This document shows, piece by piece, positions 7,830 through 17,693 of a DNA stretch of 64,000 nt. The translations under genes and the position numbers were made by a program. Origin of the DNA: Capnocytophaga sp. oral taxon 878 (lineage in GTDB: Bacteria > Bacteroidota > Bacteroidia > Flavobacteriales > Flavobacteriaceae); contig NZ_CP027229.1 in assembly GCF_002999135.1 (NCBI RefSeq), positions 620,001-684,000 on the forward strand, written 5' to 3'. How positions within the stretch are numbered: the first letter of the stretch is position 1; every line of letters begins with the position of its first letter. The notes under the pieces were generated by a model. That model made no database searches and was not told the origin of the DNA. It saw nothing but the letters and a program-made list of their open reading frames with translations.

Positions 7830-9101
7830 TTATTTGAATAATAATATAGCTTCTTCTAGTACATCATATACTTTATTTAGCTGTTCATCAGTAATGATAT
7901 ATGGTGGTAAAATATAGATAATATTCCCCACAGGTCGTAATATAACTCCTTTTGATATGAAGAAATTATAAAGTTTATCTCTAAAAGCTCCGTAGTAATC
8001 TGTATTCTGGTTCGTTTTCAAATCAAAAGCCAAAATAACACCTAATGTACGCGGATTTTCTACCTCTGGGTATTTAGCAATACGCTCCAAAAACTGCTGA
8101 TGTCTCTGTGCTATTCGTTTTAGGTTAGCCTGCATCTCATCGCTTTCCAAAATACTGATAGCTTCCAATGCTATTGCACAACCCGTAGGGTTAGCAGTAA
8201 AGGTATGTCCGTGAAAAAGAGCTTTATTTACATCTTTGCTATAAAAACCATCAAATATCTCTTGGGTAGCTGTTGTTATTGCGAGCGGAATGGTACCTCC
8301 AGTAAGCGCTTTTGATAAGCACATTATATCGGGTTTGTGCTTCAAATAGTCCGATGCAAAAGTACGTCCTGTACGCCCAAATCCAGTCATTACCTCATCG
8401 GCTATGGTAATTACATTGTGTGATTTAGCTATATCTATCAACTCATCCAAAGCTTCTGGCTCGTATATCTGCATTCCCGATGCTCCCTGAACCAAAGCCT
8501 CAAATATAAAAGCAGCGGGCTGATGCTCCGCAATTACAGCTTTCATTGCCTCAGCTGCTGCTTTACTGCCTTTTTTAGGTAGGGGGATGCGCACTACTTT
8601 CAGCAAATGCTCTTTAAAGGCTTCAGTAAAAAAAGAAATCCCCGATGCTGCCATAGCACCAAAAGTATCTCCGTGAAAAGCCCCCTCAAAAGCTATTACC
8701 GTGAAGCGTTTTTCTCCTTTGTTGTAAAAGTACTGTAACGCCATCTTAATGCCTATCTCTACAGCTGTCGAACCATTATCCGAAAAGAATACTTTCTGCT
8801 GGTTTTTAGGTAGTATGCTTATAAGTTTCTCCCCCAATTCTACTGCTGGTTTGTGTGTAAAACCTCCAAAAAGTACGTGTTCTAGCTGCGTAAGTTGCTT
8901 ATAAGCTGCTTGCGCCAGCCGTTCATTACTATGCCCATAAGGATTCACCCACCAGCTTGCAATAGCGTCAATATACTCATTGCCTTCCTCATCCCACAAG
9001 AGGGCTCCTTTTCCCTTTACAATACCTATCGGTTTGGCAGCTGTTTGGTGCTGCGTATAAGGGTGCCATAAATGCTGTTCGTCTCGTTCTTGTAAATTCA
9101 T
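7830..9101 (-). CDS. bioA: Adenosylmethionine-8-amino-7-oxononanoate aminotransferase
   Basis: 423 aa. This PLP enzyme uses SAM as amino donor to form 7,8-diaminopelargonate in biotin synthesis. The N-terminal LWHPYTQ is the BioA hallmark. SNGSTAVE-like (DNGSTAVEIG), the ADEVMTGFGRTG aspartate motif and the PLP lysine in LSKALTGG near residue 265 are in order. Its ATG overlaps the nth stop by four bases (ATGA), so it is translated from the nth transcript. No other biotin gene is linked in this window. Confidence 0.93.
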   Translation of the reverse strand: MNLQERDEQHLWHPYTQHQTAAKPIGIVKGKGALLWDEEGNEYIDAIASWWVNPYGHSNERLAQAAYKQLTQLEHVLFGGFTHKPAVELGEKLISILPKNQQKVFFSDNGSTAVEIGIKMALQYFYNKGEKRFTVIAFEGAFHGDTFGAMAASGISFFTEAFKEHLLKVVRIPLPKKGSKAAAEAMKAVIAEHQPAAFIFEALVQGASGMQIYEPEALDELIDIAKSHNVITIADEVMTGFGRTGRTFASDYLKHKPDIMCLSKALTGGTIPLAITTATQEIFDGFYSKDVNKALFHGHTFTANPTGCAIALEAISILESDEMQANLKRIAQRHQQFLERIAKYPEVENPRTLGVILAFDLKTNQNTDYYGAFRDKLYNFFISKGVILRPVGNIIYILPPYIITDEQLNKVYDVLEEAILLFK

Positions 9102-9730
9102 TTTTTTGATTGTATAATGCTTTTTGTAATAATATCTTTATCAAGGTTCCAACCTCTCGCGGGGCTGTATTCTCGTCCGTATAGTATAATTTGTATGTGT
9201 AGTTTATTCCACTTTTCCTTTGGGAACAATCGTTTTGCATCTTTCTCAGTTTGTGTTACCGAACTCCCGTCCGATAATCCCCACCTATACATCAGCCTGT
9301 GAATATGGGTGTCTACCGGAAATGTCGGAATGCCAAAAGCCTGTGAAAGTACCACACTTGCCGTTTTATGTCCTACCGATGGCAATGCCTCCAAGGCTTC
9401 AAAGGTCTGCGGCACCTCTCCCTCGTATTTGTCTATTAGTATTTGCGACAAACCGTGTATTCCTTTTGATTTTTGCGGCGATAATCCTAGTGGTTTGATA
9501 ATCTCCTTAATCTCATCTACCGTTAGTAGTACCATATCATAAGGATTGTCAGCCTTAGCAAATAGGGTAGGGGTAATCTGGTTCACCCGCGCATCAGTTG
9601 TCTGTGCCGATAGCAATACCGCAATAAGCAGTGTGTACGGACTTGTATGCGCCAGCGGAATGCTTATCTCCGGATATATCTCTTCTAAGGTATCAATAAT
9701 AAATTTTACTTTTTCAGCTTTTCTCATCAC
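9098..9730 (-). CDS. nth: Endonuclease III family DNA glycosylase lacking the Fe-S cysteines
   Basis: 210 aa. It is a base-excision repair glycosylase/AP lyase. The helix-hairpin-helix with the catalytic Lys (SVGHKTASV, Lys about 120) and the catalytic Asp (VDTHIHR, Asp about 138) match E. coli positions. In E. coli the C-terminus carries four Cys for a 4Fe-4S cluster; here the equivalent region, GREYSPARGWNLDKDIIT, has none. I recall the same loss in other Flavobacteriia. The active site is intact, so activity is likely retained. First gene of an nth-bioA operon. Confidence 0.92.
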   Translation of the reverse strand: MMRKAEKVKFIIDTLEEIYPEISIPLAHTSPYTLLIAVLLSAQTTDARVNQITPTLFAKADNPYDMVLLTVDEIKEIIKPLGLSPQKSKGIHGLSQILIDKYEGEVPQTFEALEALPSVGHKTASVVLSQAFGIPTFPVDTHIHRLMYRWGLSDGSSVTQTEKDAKRLFPKEKWNKLHIQIILYGREYSPARGWNLDKDIITKSIIQSKK

Positions 9731-9748
9731 AAAGTTTTAATCACGCTG

Positions 9749-9778
9749 CAAAAGTACAAAACTATTATGAATTAACAA
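9749..9778 (-). promoter_or_regulatory. Promoter of nth-bioA
   Basis: Minus-strand TTG (9776-9778) and TACTTTTG (9749-9756), spacing 19. Confidence 0.8.
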
Positions 9779-9963
9779 TTAAAAAACAGCAATTCTCTAC
9801 TATCTCACTCGCTTACTTCTCAATTTTGTATTATTTGTTAAAACTTCCCTTTTTAATACCAATTCTTCAATAATTTCCTTTCTTCTATGTCCGAAATATA
9901 AATCATTGATAATCAATTAATATTACTAAAATGATACCCTAATTTTAACCAGAGGAAGCATAT

Positions 9964-10012
9964 AGGATGAACGAAGGATAAACGAACTATAAACGAAGGA
10001 TAAACGAACTGT
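9964..10012 (+). repeat. Intergenic 11-bp-periodic repeat, copy A
   Basis: Four 11-base units of the form ATAAACGAANN alternate between endings GG and CT. The same alternating array occurs at about 17.35, 43.78, 51.30 and 57.10 kb. Confidence 0.85.
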
Positions 10013-10293
10013 AAAAGTACTTTACTGAATATCAGCCACTTCTGTTCCTCCCTTTACTTTTGAATAATTTGCAACAAATCTCCCAAAATATTGCATTTTT
10101 CTCACTCCCTTTCTGCCTCTTTTATCCTTCTCCCCAAATTGCAGTTCTTATGCTTCTTCCAAGATAAAAAAACCACTCCTTGCCATCTTTTCCTTCTCAA
10201 TACTGCCAATAGGATATATAACAAATAGAAATCAATAGTTCTTGATTAACAGCGTGTTATATCCCTATCGTTAAAAAAACTTCACTTTTTTCA

Positions 10294-10323
10294 TTGCCAT
10301 TCCAAAAAAACGCCGTAACTTAG
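10294..10323 (+). promoter_or_regulatory. Promoter of gyrA
   Basis: TTG at 10294-10296 and TAACTTAG at 10316-10323, spacing 19. The -7 element departs from TAnnTTTG at one base. Confidence 0.65.
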
Positions 10324-10367
10324 CCCGCTAATTAGAATGAACCTTATTCATTAAGTAAAACAATATT

Positions 10368-12881
10368 ATGACAGAAGGAGAAAAACTGATTCCTGTTGAT
10401 ATCAGCGAAGAGATGAAATCCGCTTACATCGATTATTCGATGTCGGTAATCGTTTCCCGTGCACTACCCGATGTGCGTGATGGTCTCAAACCTGTGCACC
10501 GCCGCGTACTCTACGGTATGTTCGATATGGGGGTGCTCAGCAATCGCCCTTATAAAAAGTCCGCAGCCGTAGTGGGTGAAGTACTCGGTAAATACCACCC
10601 CCACGGCGATACCGCAGTTTATGACACTATGGTGCGTATGGCTCAGTATTGGAGCCTCCGCTATATGCTCGTCGATGGGCAAGGTAACTTCGGTTCTATG
10701 GGCGGCGACTCACCAGCGGCTATGCGTTATACAGAAGCTCGTATGCGCAAATTCGCCGAAGATATGCTGATAGATATCGATAAGGAAACGGTAGACCACC
10801 AACTCACGTACGACGACTCTCGCGAAGAGCCTACCGTACTCCCCACTCGTATTCCCAACCTGCTCGTGAACGGCTCCGCAGGTATCGCCGTAGGTATGGC
10901 TACCAATATGGCTCCCCACAACCTTAGTGAAGTCATTGATGGTACTATTGCCTATATCGATAACAACGATATTGAAATCGATGAACTTATCAAATACATC
11001 AAAGCCCCCGACTTCCCTACCGGAGGTATTATCTATGGCTACGAAGGCGTAAAAGATGCTTTTCATACAGGGCGTGGCCGCGTAATCGTACGTGCCAAAG
11101 CCGAGTTCCAAGAAGTACGCGGCAAAGAGTGTATCGTAGTTACCGAAGTACCTTACCAAGTAAATACAGCCGAACTTATCAAAAAAACAGCCGACCTTAT
11201 AAAGGACGGTAAGTTAGAAGGCATCACCGATGTACGTGATGAGTCCGCTCGTGGCAAAATACGCATAGTATATATCCTAAAACGCGATGCTGTACCTAAT
11301 GTGGTACTAAACAATTTATTTAAACATACTGAATTACAAACTTCTTTCAGTGTGAATAACATCGCTTTGGTTAATGGTCGCCCACAGCTGCTTAACCTCA
11401 AAGAACTTATATATCACTTTGTCGAGCATCGCCACGATGTGGTATACCGCCGCACCGATTTTGAATTGCGCCGTGCCAAAGAACGTATCCACATCTTGGA
11501 AGGCTTTATGAAAGTAATGGCTACCGAAGATACTATGGGTAAAGCCATCGAAATTATACGTTTCCACGACAAACCTAAAGAAGATTTAATTGCCGAGTTC
11601 GATCTTACCGATGTACAAGCCGAAGCTATCTTAGCCTTAGCCCTACGTCGTATCAACAAAGCATTGATTCTACAAACCAAAGAAGAATACGAAGAAAAAT
11701 TAGCCGAAATACGCAATTTAGAAGATATTTTAGCACGCAAAGAACGCCGTGTCGAAATCATCAAAGAAGAACTTTTAGAGATAAAAGAAAAATACGGTGA
11801 TGAGCGCAAATCAGTAATTGAATACGCAGGCGGCGAGTTCAGTGTAGAGGATATGATCCCCGATGATAAAATGGTAATAACCATTTCACACGCAGGCTAC
11901 ATCAAGCGTACTCCTCTTACCGAGTACAAAACTCAAAGCCGCGGTGGGGTAGGGCAAAAAGCCTCTACCACCCGTGATCAAGACTTCTTAGAGCACCTAT
12001 TCGTAAGCTCTAATCACCAATACCTCTTGTTCTTTACCCAAAAAGGTAAATGCTTCTGGATGCGAGTGTACGAAATACCCGAAGGTAGCAAAACAGCCAA
12101 AGGGCGTGCCGTACAAAACCTTATCAATATTGAACAAGATGATAAGATTAAGGCTTTCGTAAGCGTACAAAACCTCAAAGATGAGGAGTATATCAATAAT
12201 AACTACCTCGTAATGGCTACCAAGCAAGGTGTCGTGAAGAAAACTTTATTAAAAGAATACTCACGTCCTCGCCAAAATGGTATCAACGCTATTACAATCA
12301 AAGAAGGTGACGAACTTATCGAAGCCAAACTTACTTCAGGTAACAGCCAGCTGATGTTGGCAGTGAAATCAGGACGTGCAATACGTTTTGAAGAAGATAA
12401 AGTACGTTCCGTAGGCCGTAACTCTCAAGGGGTACGCGGTATTGATCTCGATACCGAAACCGATGAAGTAGTAGGTATGATTGCTATTGAGAACCCTCGT
12501 GAGGAAACAGTCTTAGTAGTGTCAGAAAATGGTTACGGTAAGCGTTCATATATCGATGATCCCGAAACTCACGAAGCAGTATACCGTATGACCAATCGTG
12601 GCGGTAAAGGAGTGAAAACCATCTCTATTACCGAGAAAACAGGTCAGTTAGTAGCTATCAAGAGCGTATTAGAAGGCGAAGACCTGATGATTATCAACAA
12701 ATCAGGTATAGCTATACGTCTCTCTATTGATACCCTACGTATTTCAGGACGTGCTACCCAAGGTGTAAAACTCATTAACATCAAAGGTAAAGACTCTATC
12801 GCAGCTGTTACTAAAGTAATGAAAGAAGATGATGAAGAAGGCGACCCTACCGAAGAAGTAGCACTGCCTACTGAAGAATAA
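10368..12881 (+). CDS. gyrA: DNA gyrase subunit A
   Basis: 837 aa, full length. It is the breakage-reunion subunit that negatively supercoils DNA with Gyr[21 protein letters not shown] opens the winged-helix domain and the catalytic Tyr is residue 121 in YTEARM. The quinolone region reads [10 protein letters not shown], with Thr82 where E. coli has Ser83 and Asp86 for Asp87. The C-terminal pinwheel follows, with a GyrA-box variant QSRGGVG near 523 and an acidic tail ([13 protein letters not shown]). Codon use is somewhat richer in C-ending codons than its neighbours, as expected for a highly expressed gene. Confidence 0.97.
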   Translation: MTEGEKLIPVDISEEMKSAYIDYSMSVIVSRALPDVRDGLKPVHRRVLYGMFDMGVLSNRPYKKSAAVVGEVLGKYHPHGDTAVYDTMVRMAQYWSLRYMLVDGQGNFGSMGGDSPAAMRYTEARMRKFAEDMLIDIDKETVDHQLTYDDSREEPTVLPTRIPNLLVNGSAGIAVGMATNMAPHNLSEVIDGTIAYIDNNDIEIDELIKYIKAPDFPTGGIIYGYEGVKDAFHTGRGRVIVRAKAEFQEVRGKECIVVTEVPYQVNTAELIKKTADLIKDGKLEGITDVRDESARGKIRIVYILKRDAVPNVVLNNLFKHTELQTSFSVNNIALVNGRPQLLNLKELIYHFVEHRHDVVYRRTDFELRRAKERIHILEGFMKVMATEDTMGKAIEIIRFHDKPKEDLIAEFDLTDVQAEAILALALRRINKALILQTKEEYEEKLAEIRNLEDILARKERRVEIIKEELLEIKEKYGDERKSVIEYAGGEFSVEDMIPDDKMVITISHAGYIKRTPLTEYKTQSRGGVGQKASTTRDQDFLEHLFVSSNHQYLLFFTQKGKCFWMRVYEIPEGSKTAKGRAVQNLINIEQDDKIKAFVSVQNLKDEEYINNNYLVMATKQGVVKKTLLKEYSRPRQNGINAITIKEGDELIEAKLTSGNSQLMLAVKSGRAIRFEEDKVRSVGRNSQGVRGIDLDTETDEVVGMIAIENPREETVLVVSENGYGKRSYIDDPETHEAVYRMTNRGGKGVKTISITEKTGQLVAIKSVLEGEDLMIINKSGIAIRLSIDTLRISGRATQGVKLINIKGKDSIAAVTKVMKEDDEEGDPTEEVALPTEE

Positions 12882-12901
12882 AAATTCTATTCATAATTAA
12901 T

Positions 12902-12980
12902 AAAGAAAGGTCAAACGGAAGTTACTTCATTTCTCTTTAGGTAAGAACTTACTTCCGTGATTACCTTTCTTTTTTTATTT
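12902..12980 (+). terminator. Long hairpin with T tail after gyrA
   Basis: The outer stem AAAGAAAGGT (12902-12911) pairs with ACCTTTCTTT (12963-12972), and an inner stem CGGAAGT pairs with ACTTCCG (12951-12957). Ts follow to 12980. It ends seven bases before the next ATG, so the downstream gene depends either on read-through or on a promoter I could not identify. Confidence 0.7.
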
Positions 12981-12986
12981 TATACT

Positions 12987-15335
12987 ATGGAAAAAACAAC
13001 CGCTTTACTAAAAGTTGCCCTTAGGCAAAATGCCCTTTATATCCCTGATAGTATGGCCTCACAAAGGGCTATACAACCAGGCACTTTGGAACTGGTAGCT
13101 GCCCTGCGCAAGCACGGCTTTGGTGTTACCGAATCCCTCTTGCATGCTATCAATGGTACTAATAGTGAGCATCGCCAACTCATAGTGCGCACTATTAATG
13201 AGATACTCAATGTCAAGCTTAATTGGGCTCCTCTTATTAAGAATTGGGAAGTACCTACCGGCGAGAGTGCTATCGATCATATTATCACGGCTTTCTACAA
13301 CCAATACCCTGATTTGATAAAGTATGATGATTATATTTGTTATTGGTATGATTATGATGATTACTATGAGGCAATGGGTATTGAAAACTATAACAGAGAA
13401 TATTTCACTCATAAGCACGAGCGCTTTTTAGCTTGTGGGCACTATATTCCTTATGGTACTTTCCCTCTGTGGCGTTATAATGGCTGTCCTTTCTGTGGTA
13501 CACCTTTTGAGTCAGGTAAGATAGAACACACCGAGCAAGGTAGCAAGCTCAAAATTCTCGACCTTTGGCGTGAGGCAGAAGCTAATACTTATTACCAAAA
13601 TCTGTTAGCTTCCAAAACAGCTTTAGATGCTACTCAATCCAATTCTCTTAAGCTCTTGTTGCCTTACTTCTCAGTAGCCAAAGAAACAACTATCCAGATG
13701 AAAGAAACACTCATCTTAGTAGTCAATAGCTACCTTTCTCAAGGAAAAGAAACCGAAGCAAGTGCTTGTTTCCATACTCCTACCGATATTTTACGCTATT
13801 TGTGGTATAAAAAGACAGGCTTCTTACAGATAGTTCCGCCTAAAACAATTGTCGCTAAAAATATGAAAAATCATCAACATATAATGCGTCAATTAGATAA
13901 GAGTGAGCAAGCTAAAACCGAAGCACAACAAGCTCTTAAACTTAAATACTCTCGCAGCGAATGTGCTACAGTAGCACGCTGGTTAAATAACCTACCTCTT
14001 TCAGCTGAAAAATCTTGTGAGTTAATGCACCCCAAGCGTGAGATGTGGGTGCGCTTTATTCGTGCCTTGCGTTTAGCCGAATATAGCAAGAAAAAAGGCT
14101 TTGAAAACTTAGCTACGCTGTTAGATACCTTCTATCATCAGAAATATGAAGTGTGGCAAGGTAAACTACAACAGGCTTATCTAAATGTAGATACCGATGC
14201 TGTTTTAGTCCATCTAAAAGAACGTCCTTCTCAGTTTGCACGTTCGCTATTTGCTACAATGCTATGGGTAGGAGCTGATGATACGATTGCAGCCTTCAAA
14301 GAAGTGATAGACCAAGTGCCTATGCGCTTGCTTTTTACCCTTAACAGCTACGCTGACCTTTACTTTACACCGCAGGGTACACGCCCTATAAAAATCATAA
14401 CAGGCGATTATGTAGATGCTCCTAAAAACCAATGGGTGATAGGCTATAATGAAGAGCAATTAGCCCAAATGAAAACAGCTGTAGAAGACCTTTGCTTGTG
14501 GACAATACGCCGAAAGTTTGCTGCACAACCCAATTCTCATAAAACGATATTTATAGATGAACAACTATACAATATCCCCTTACCAATAGGTGATAGAAGC
14601 ACTACCATACACGATTTCAATGCTACGTTAATGGGTACCCGTTTTCCTTTAGAAGGTAATGAAATACGCCTCTTTATGCAATGGGGTAAAGACCTTCCTG
14701 CCCAGCACTTGGATATGGACTTGTCTTGCCATATTATCTTTGAAGAAGAATGTAGAATGGAAAATGAGATGTGCTTTTTTGGTAGGCTTACAGCTACCGG
14801 CTGCCAACATAGTGGAGATATTCGCAGTATTCCTAACAAAGTAGGTACAGCCGAGTATATCAATATCGATGTGAATGCCTTACGCCAAAAGAAAGCTAAA
14901 TATGCAGCTTTTATCTGTAATGCCTATTCCAATGGGGCTCTGTCGCCTAATTTAGTAGTAGGTTGGATGGATAGTAAGCACAAAATGAAAGTATCCGAAC
15001 GCACTGGGGTAGCTTATGACCCTTCTGCCGTTATACATCAGGTGCGTATCACTCAATCTCTGCAAAAAGGATTGCTCTTTGGTATCTTAGATGTAGAAAA
15101 TAAGGAAATAATATGGTTAGAAGTACCTTTTCAAGGACAAGTAGCCAATGACTTATCGTTAGAAACTGTAAAAGCCCTACTAAGCAAATTGCAGTCTAAA
15201 ACTACTATTGGTAACCTCCTTGCTCTAAAAGCTGAAGTACAAAACCTTGAACTTGTTACTAATAAGTCTCTTGCCGATGAAGTATATGACCTGCAGTGGG
15301 CATCACAAGGAAAGGTGAATGAACTGTTTTTGTAG
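12987..15335 (+). CDS. Large protein with a Cys/His cluster and a C-terminal TerD-like domain
   Basis: 782 aa from ATG 12987; an upstream GTG at 12957 lies inside the terminator stem and was rejected. No signal peptide, so cytosolic. The N-terminus is helical. A metal-binding-type cluster, ACGHYIPYG...GCPFCGTPF, lies at about residues 149-175. The middle is helical and repeat-like. From about residue 560 the sequence follows TerD/TerE proteins: an LDMDLSC strand (TerD DLDAS), CQHSGDI (TerD THTGD), a strand-turn-strand to FICNAYS, and LLFGIL near the end. TerD proteins bind calcium and belong to tellurite/stress or phage-response systems. The homology is my motif comparison only; function unknown. 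Confidence 0.7.
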   Translation: MEKTTALLKVALRQNALYIPDSMASQRAIQPGTLELVAALRKHGFGVTESLLHAINGTNSEHRQLIVRTINEILNVKLNWAPLIKNWEVPTGESAIDHIITAFYNQYPDLIKYDDYICYWYDYDDYYEAMGIENYNREYFTHKHERFLACGHYIPYGTFPLWRYNGCPFCGTPFESGKIEHTEQGSKLKILDLWREAEANTYYQNLLASKTALDATQSNSLKLLLPYFSVAKETTIQMKETLILVVNSYLSQGKETEASACFHTPTDILRYLWYKKTGFLQIVPPKTIVAKNMKNHQHIMRQLDKSEQAKTEAQQALKLKYSRSECATVARWLNNLPLSAEKSCELMHPKREMWVRFIRALRLAEYSKKKGFENLATLLDTFYHQKYEVWQGKLQQAYLNVDTDAVLVHLKERPSQFARSLFATMLWVGADDTIAAFKEVIDQVPMRLLFTLNSYADLYFTPQGTRPIKIITGDYVDAPKNQWVIGYNEEQLAQMKTAVEDLCLWTIRRKFAAQPNSHKTIFIDEQLYNIPLPIGDRSTTIHDFNATLMGTRFPLEGNEIRLFMQWGKDLPAQHLDMDLSCHIIFEEECRMENEMCFFGRLTATGCQHSGDIRSIPNKVGTAEYINIDVNALRQKKAKYAAFICNAYSNGALSPNLVVGWMDSKHKMKVSERTGVAYDPSAVIHQVRITQSLQKGLLFGILDVENKEIIWLEVPFQGQVANDLSLETVKALLSKLQSKTTIGNLLALKAEVQNLELVTNKSLADEVYDLQWASQGKVNELFL

Positions 15336-15357
15336 CAAAACTTAATAAATAAAAGAT

Positions 15358-16566
15358 ATGAAAAAATATTTACTATTCAGTGTTATTGTGTTCTTATCAG
15401 TAGGAACTTTAGCACAAAATAAGTTTAAAGTAACCCTTGATGAGGCTCGTAATGGCTCTTACACTATTACCCCTCAGCTTCCTAAAGATGGAATGGTAAA
15501 GGAAGGTACAGTACTCACCATTAAAGCAACTCCTGCCAAGGGCTATATTTTTGATAGTGGTTACTATTCATTGGTGGGACAATGGGGGATGATGTACTAT
15601 GAAGAAGTTACCCCTGAGTTCAAGGTGAAAGTGGATAAAAATATGAATGTAGGGGCGTGTTTTGTGCCTGAAGCTACCGAATCTAATTTGAACGTAGTGC
15701 AGGATGTAGTATATGCGCAGCCTGGTGTGAAACCTCTTAAATATGATGTATATAGTCCTAAAGGAAAACAGAAGTTACCTTGTATTGTGATTATTCACGG
15801 AGGAGGGTGGAGTTCCAATACTGAATCGGTGATGAGAGGGTTGGCACGTGAGTTGGCTAATAGTGGTAAATATGTAGTTTTCAATATAGATTACCGCTGG
15901 ATTGATAAATTAGATGGGGATAAAACACCTACACAATTACACCAACTAGTAGAAGATGTATATGGGGCTTTGCTTCATATTATGGAGAATGCTGTTAAGT
16001 ATGGGGGTGATAACACCAAACTGTTTCTGACTGGTGACAGTGCAGGAGGACACTTATCGGCTTCGGCTGCTAATTTTATAGAGCGAGTAGGGGATAGAGG
16101 CTTTGGAAAAACACAAGGTGTTTATGAGTTTCTGCCTACTTATATGCCTAAAGGAAAAACTCTTGCTGAGGTGCGTAATGAATTGGCTAAAGCTATTAAA
16201 GCAGCAGCACCAAGCTATGGAGTTTTTAGACCTGAAACGTTTACTTTTATGTTTAAAAGTTATCCTTATTTAAATGAAATAGCTCCTATTAATGATATTC
16301 CCGAAGTTAGCCAAAGGGCAGTGCCTCAATTATTATTGCGAGGTTCGGAAGATGGACTTATTAAAGATGAGGAGGTAAAGACGTATGAGCGAGCACTATC
16401 TAAAGCAGGTCAGAGGGTGGAATATCTGCAAATAGGAGGTGCTAATCATGCTTTTTTTGATTGGAAACCAGATATTCGTACTCAAGATACTTTTAATAAG
16501 TACGGCAAATATCACGCCCTCCAAATGTTACTCTTCTTTGATTCGGTATTAGAAGGGTTAAAATAA
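15358..16566 (+). CDS. Secreted alpha/beta-hydrolase esterase with an N-terminal bacterial-repeat domain
   Basis: 402 aa. The signal peptide ends near LAQN at residue 20. Residues about 22-100 resemble the InlB-like bacterial repeat: short strands with GTVLTIKATPAKGYIF. The hydrolase domain carries an oxyanion-hole HGGGW (His147), a nucleophile elbow GDSAGG (Ser228) and a catalytic His364 in NHAFF. This pattern fits the carboxylesterase/feruloyl esterase group acting on acyl esters outside the cytoplasm. It starts 22 bases after the TerD-like gene and may share its transcript. Substrate unknown. Confidence 0.87.
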   Translation: MKKYLLFSVIVFLSVGTLAQNKFKVTLDEARNGSYTITPQLPKDGMVKEGTVLTIKATPAKGYIFDSGYYSLVGQWGMMYYEEVTPEFKVKVDKNMNVGACFVPEATESNLNVVQDVVYAQPGVKPLKYDVYSPKGKQKLPCIVIIHGGGWSSNTESVMRGLARELANSGKYVVFNIDYRWIDKLDGDKTPTQLHQLVEDVYGALLHIMENAVKYGGDNTKLFLTGDSAGGHLSASAANFIERVGDRGFGKTQGVYEFLPTYMPKGKTLAEVRNELAKAIKAAAPSYGVFRPETFTFMFKSYPYLNEIAPINDIPEVSQRAVPQLLLRGSEDGLIKDEEVKTYERALSKAGQRVEYLQIGGANHAFFDWKPDIRTQDTFNKYGKYHALQMLLFFDSVLEGLK

Positions 16567-16598
16567 AAAAGCCGCTCTGTACAGAGCGGCTTTTTTTT
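16565..16598. terminator. Bidirectional terminator between two convergent genes
   Basis: The perfect 20-base palindrome GCCGCTCTGTACAGAGCGGC is flanked by six As on the left and eight Ts on the right. It overlaps the stop of the minus-strand redoxin gene by two bases. Confidence 0.9.
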
Positions 16599-17193
16599 AC
16601 TTTATCTCTTTTAATTTTTTAATGACTTCTTCAGTATTAGCCCGTTGGGTATAATCGGGATTGACGAAAGCATATTGTATTATTCCTTTTTGATCGATAA
16701 TGTAAGTGGCTGGCATAGGTAATTGGTTTGAATTATTGCCATTATAAGCAGATAGACCAAAACCTTGTTCATACCGAGAGGCTGTAGCTTCGTCTAATGT
16801 AAAAACCAAACCATAAGAACTAGCTACTTGATTATTTAAGTCTGTTAGAACTTCAAATTGTAAATGATGTTTTTCTTTGGTTGATAAGCTACGATCGGGG
16901 AGTTCGGGGGTTAAAGCTATAAAAGTAGCACCTTGACTTTTGACTTCGGGTAGGGCTTCTTGCCAGCTTTGTAATGCACGATTACAGTACGGGCACCAAC
17001 CACCGCGATACCAAGTGAGTACTACATTTCCTTTTTTCAGCAAAGTAGAGAGTTTTACTTTTTTACCTAAAGCATTTTTAAGTGTAAAATTAGGTGCTTT
17101 ATCGCCCACTTTTAGTGCTTTGGATGCATCTTGCCCATAAATAGGCACTACTGCCAACAAGATAGCAAATAATAGTGTTTTGAGTATTTTCAT
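16597..17193 (-). CDS. Secreted peroxiredoxin-like / AhpC-TSA family protein
   Basis: 198 aa. A signal peptide (residues 1-20, ending IYGQ) predicts export. The redoxin fold carries the motif YRGGWCPYCNR with Cys67 and Cys70, then the ALTPELPD region and a final cis-Pro strand (MPATYII). This WCPYC subgroup is annotated as peroxiredoxin-like, with a role in reducing peroxides or periplasmic disulfides; which one cannot be told from sequence. It stands alone, with a terminator in common with the convergent esterase. Confidence 0.85.
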   Translation of the reverse strand: MKILKTLLFAILLAVVPIYGQDASKALKVGDKAPNFTLKNALGKKVKLSTLLKKGNVVLTWYRGGWCPYCNRALQSWQEALPEVKSQGATFIALTPELPDRSLSTKEKHHLQFEVLTDLNNQVASSYGLVFTLDEATASRYEQGFGLSAYNGNNSNQLPMPATYIIDQKGIIQYAFVNPDYTQRANTEEVIKKLKEIK

Positions 17194-17282
17194 TAGTTAA
17201 ATAAAATTAAAAATTTGTAAAATACTATCAAAAAGTATGCCGTTGCATTAGGTTGCAGATCATTTTTTTAGCTTATTTTGCA

Positions 17283-17397
17283 TTACATACTCGGCTGTGA
17301 TAGAAGAGCAACTATCCTTCGCCACATACTCAGCTGCCCAGCTTGCTAACTATCCTTCGTTTATACTTCGTTTATCCTTCGTTATTCGTTCGTTCAG
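17283..17397 (-). repeat. Intergenic 11-bp-periodic repeat, copy B, with duplicated flank
   Basis: Units of TTCGTTTATNN at 17351-17396, the complement of copy A. A preceding segment containing ACATACTC(A/G)GCTG and ACTATCCTTCG is present twice in tandem (17283-17320 and 17323-17359). The segment is shared with copy C. Confidence 0.82.
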
Positions 17398-17623
17398 TCT
17401 TTATTTATCTTGGACTGATTTTGTACTGATCTTTAGCTGTGACTATTTATTGATTGTTATTTTCGTTTGTTTATTTTTTATCAATTGTATAGGTGTGTTG
17501 TAGGATGAAGGGTAGGTAATGGGAAAAATTATTGGATTAATGGGGTCTTTTAATTTTTGGTTTGATAATCAATGGTTTATAATTGTAATAGAAAATATTT
17601 ATCAAAAAAAGATATTGACTTGC

Positions 17624-17653
17624 TTGCAATATCCAAAAAAACGCGTACTTTTG
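17624..17653 (+). promoter_or_regulatory. Promoter of the glycosyltransferase gene
   Basis: TTG at 17624-17626 and TACTTTTG at 17646-17653, spacing 19. Confidence 0.78.
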
Positions 17654-17693
17654 CAAAGTCAAATTGTAATGAAAGAACATAAAACGATAATTT

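Larger units (their letters stand above)
9731..10367. other. 637-base divergent intergenic region between nth and gyrA
   Basis: It holds the nth promoter at its left end, a 13-bp palindrome ATTGATAATCAAT (9905-9917), one copy of the 11-bp-periodic repeat (9964-10012) and the gyrA promoter at its right end. No convincing coding frame was found. Stretches of C-rich and T-rich sequence at 10020-10200 remain unexplained. Confidence 0.7.
17194..17693. other. 500-base divergent intergenic region
   Basis: Between the redoxin gene and the glycosyltransferase. It contains repeat copy B (17283-17397), a palindrome TTGATAATCAA (17562-17572) and the glycosyltransferase promoter. Short frames across it have no protein-like composition. 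Confidence 0.7.

Noticed and set aside
9964..10012. CRISPR array
   Set aside because: The units are contiguous 11-mers with no unique spacers, there are no cas genes, and the copies are dispersed.
10710..11159. 149-codon open frame antisense to gyrA (also 11414-11884 with 156 codons)
   Set aside because: Both are shadows of a strongly codon-biased gene. They have no promoter, no family signature, and odd composition.
12957..12986. Upstream GTG start for the TerD-like protein
   Set aside because: It lies in the descending arm of the gyrA terminator and would add a poly-Phe/Leu stretch unlike a signal peptide.
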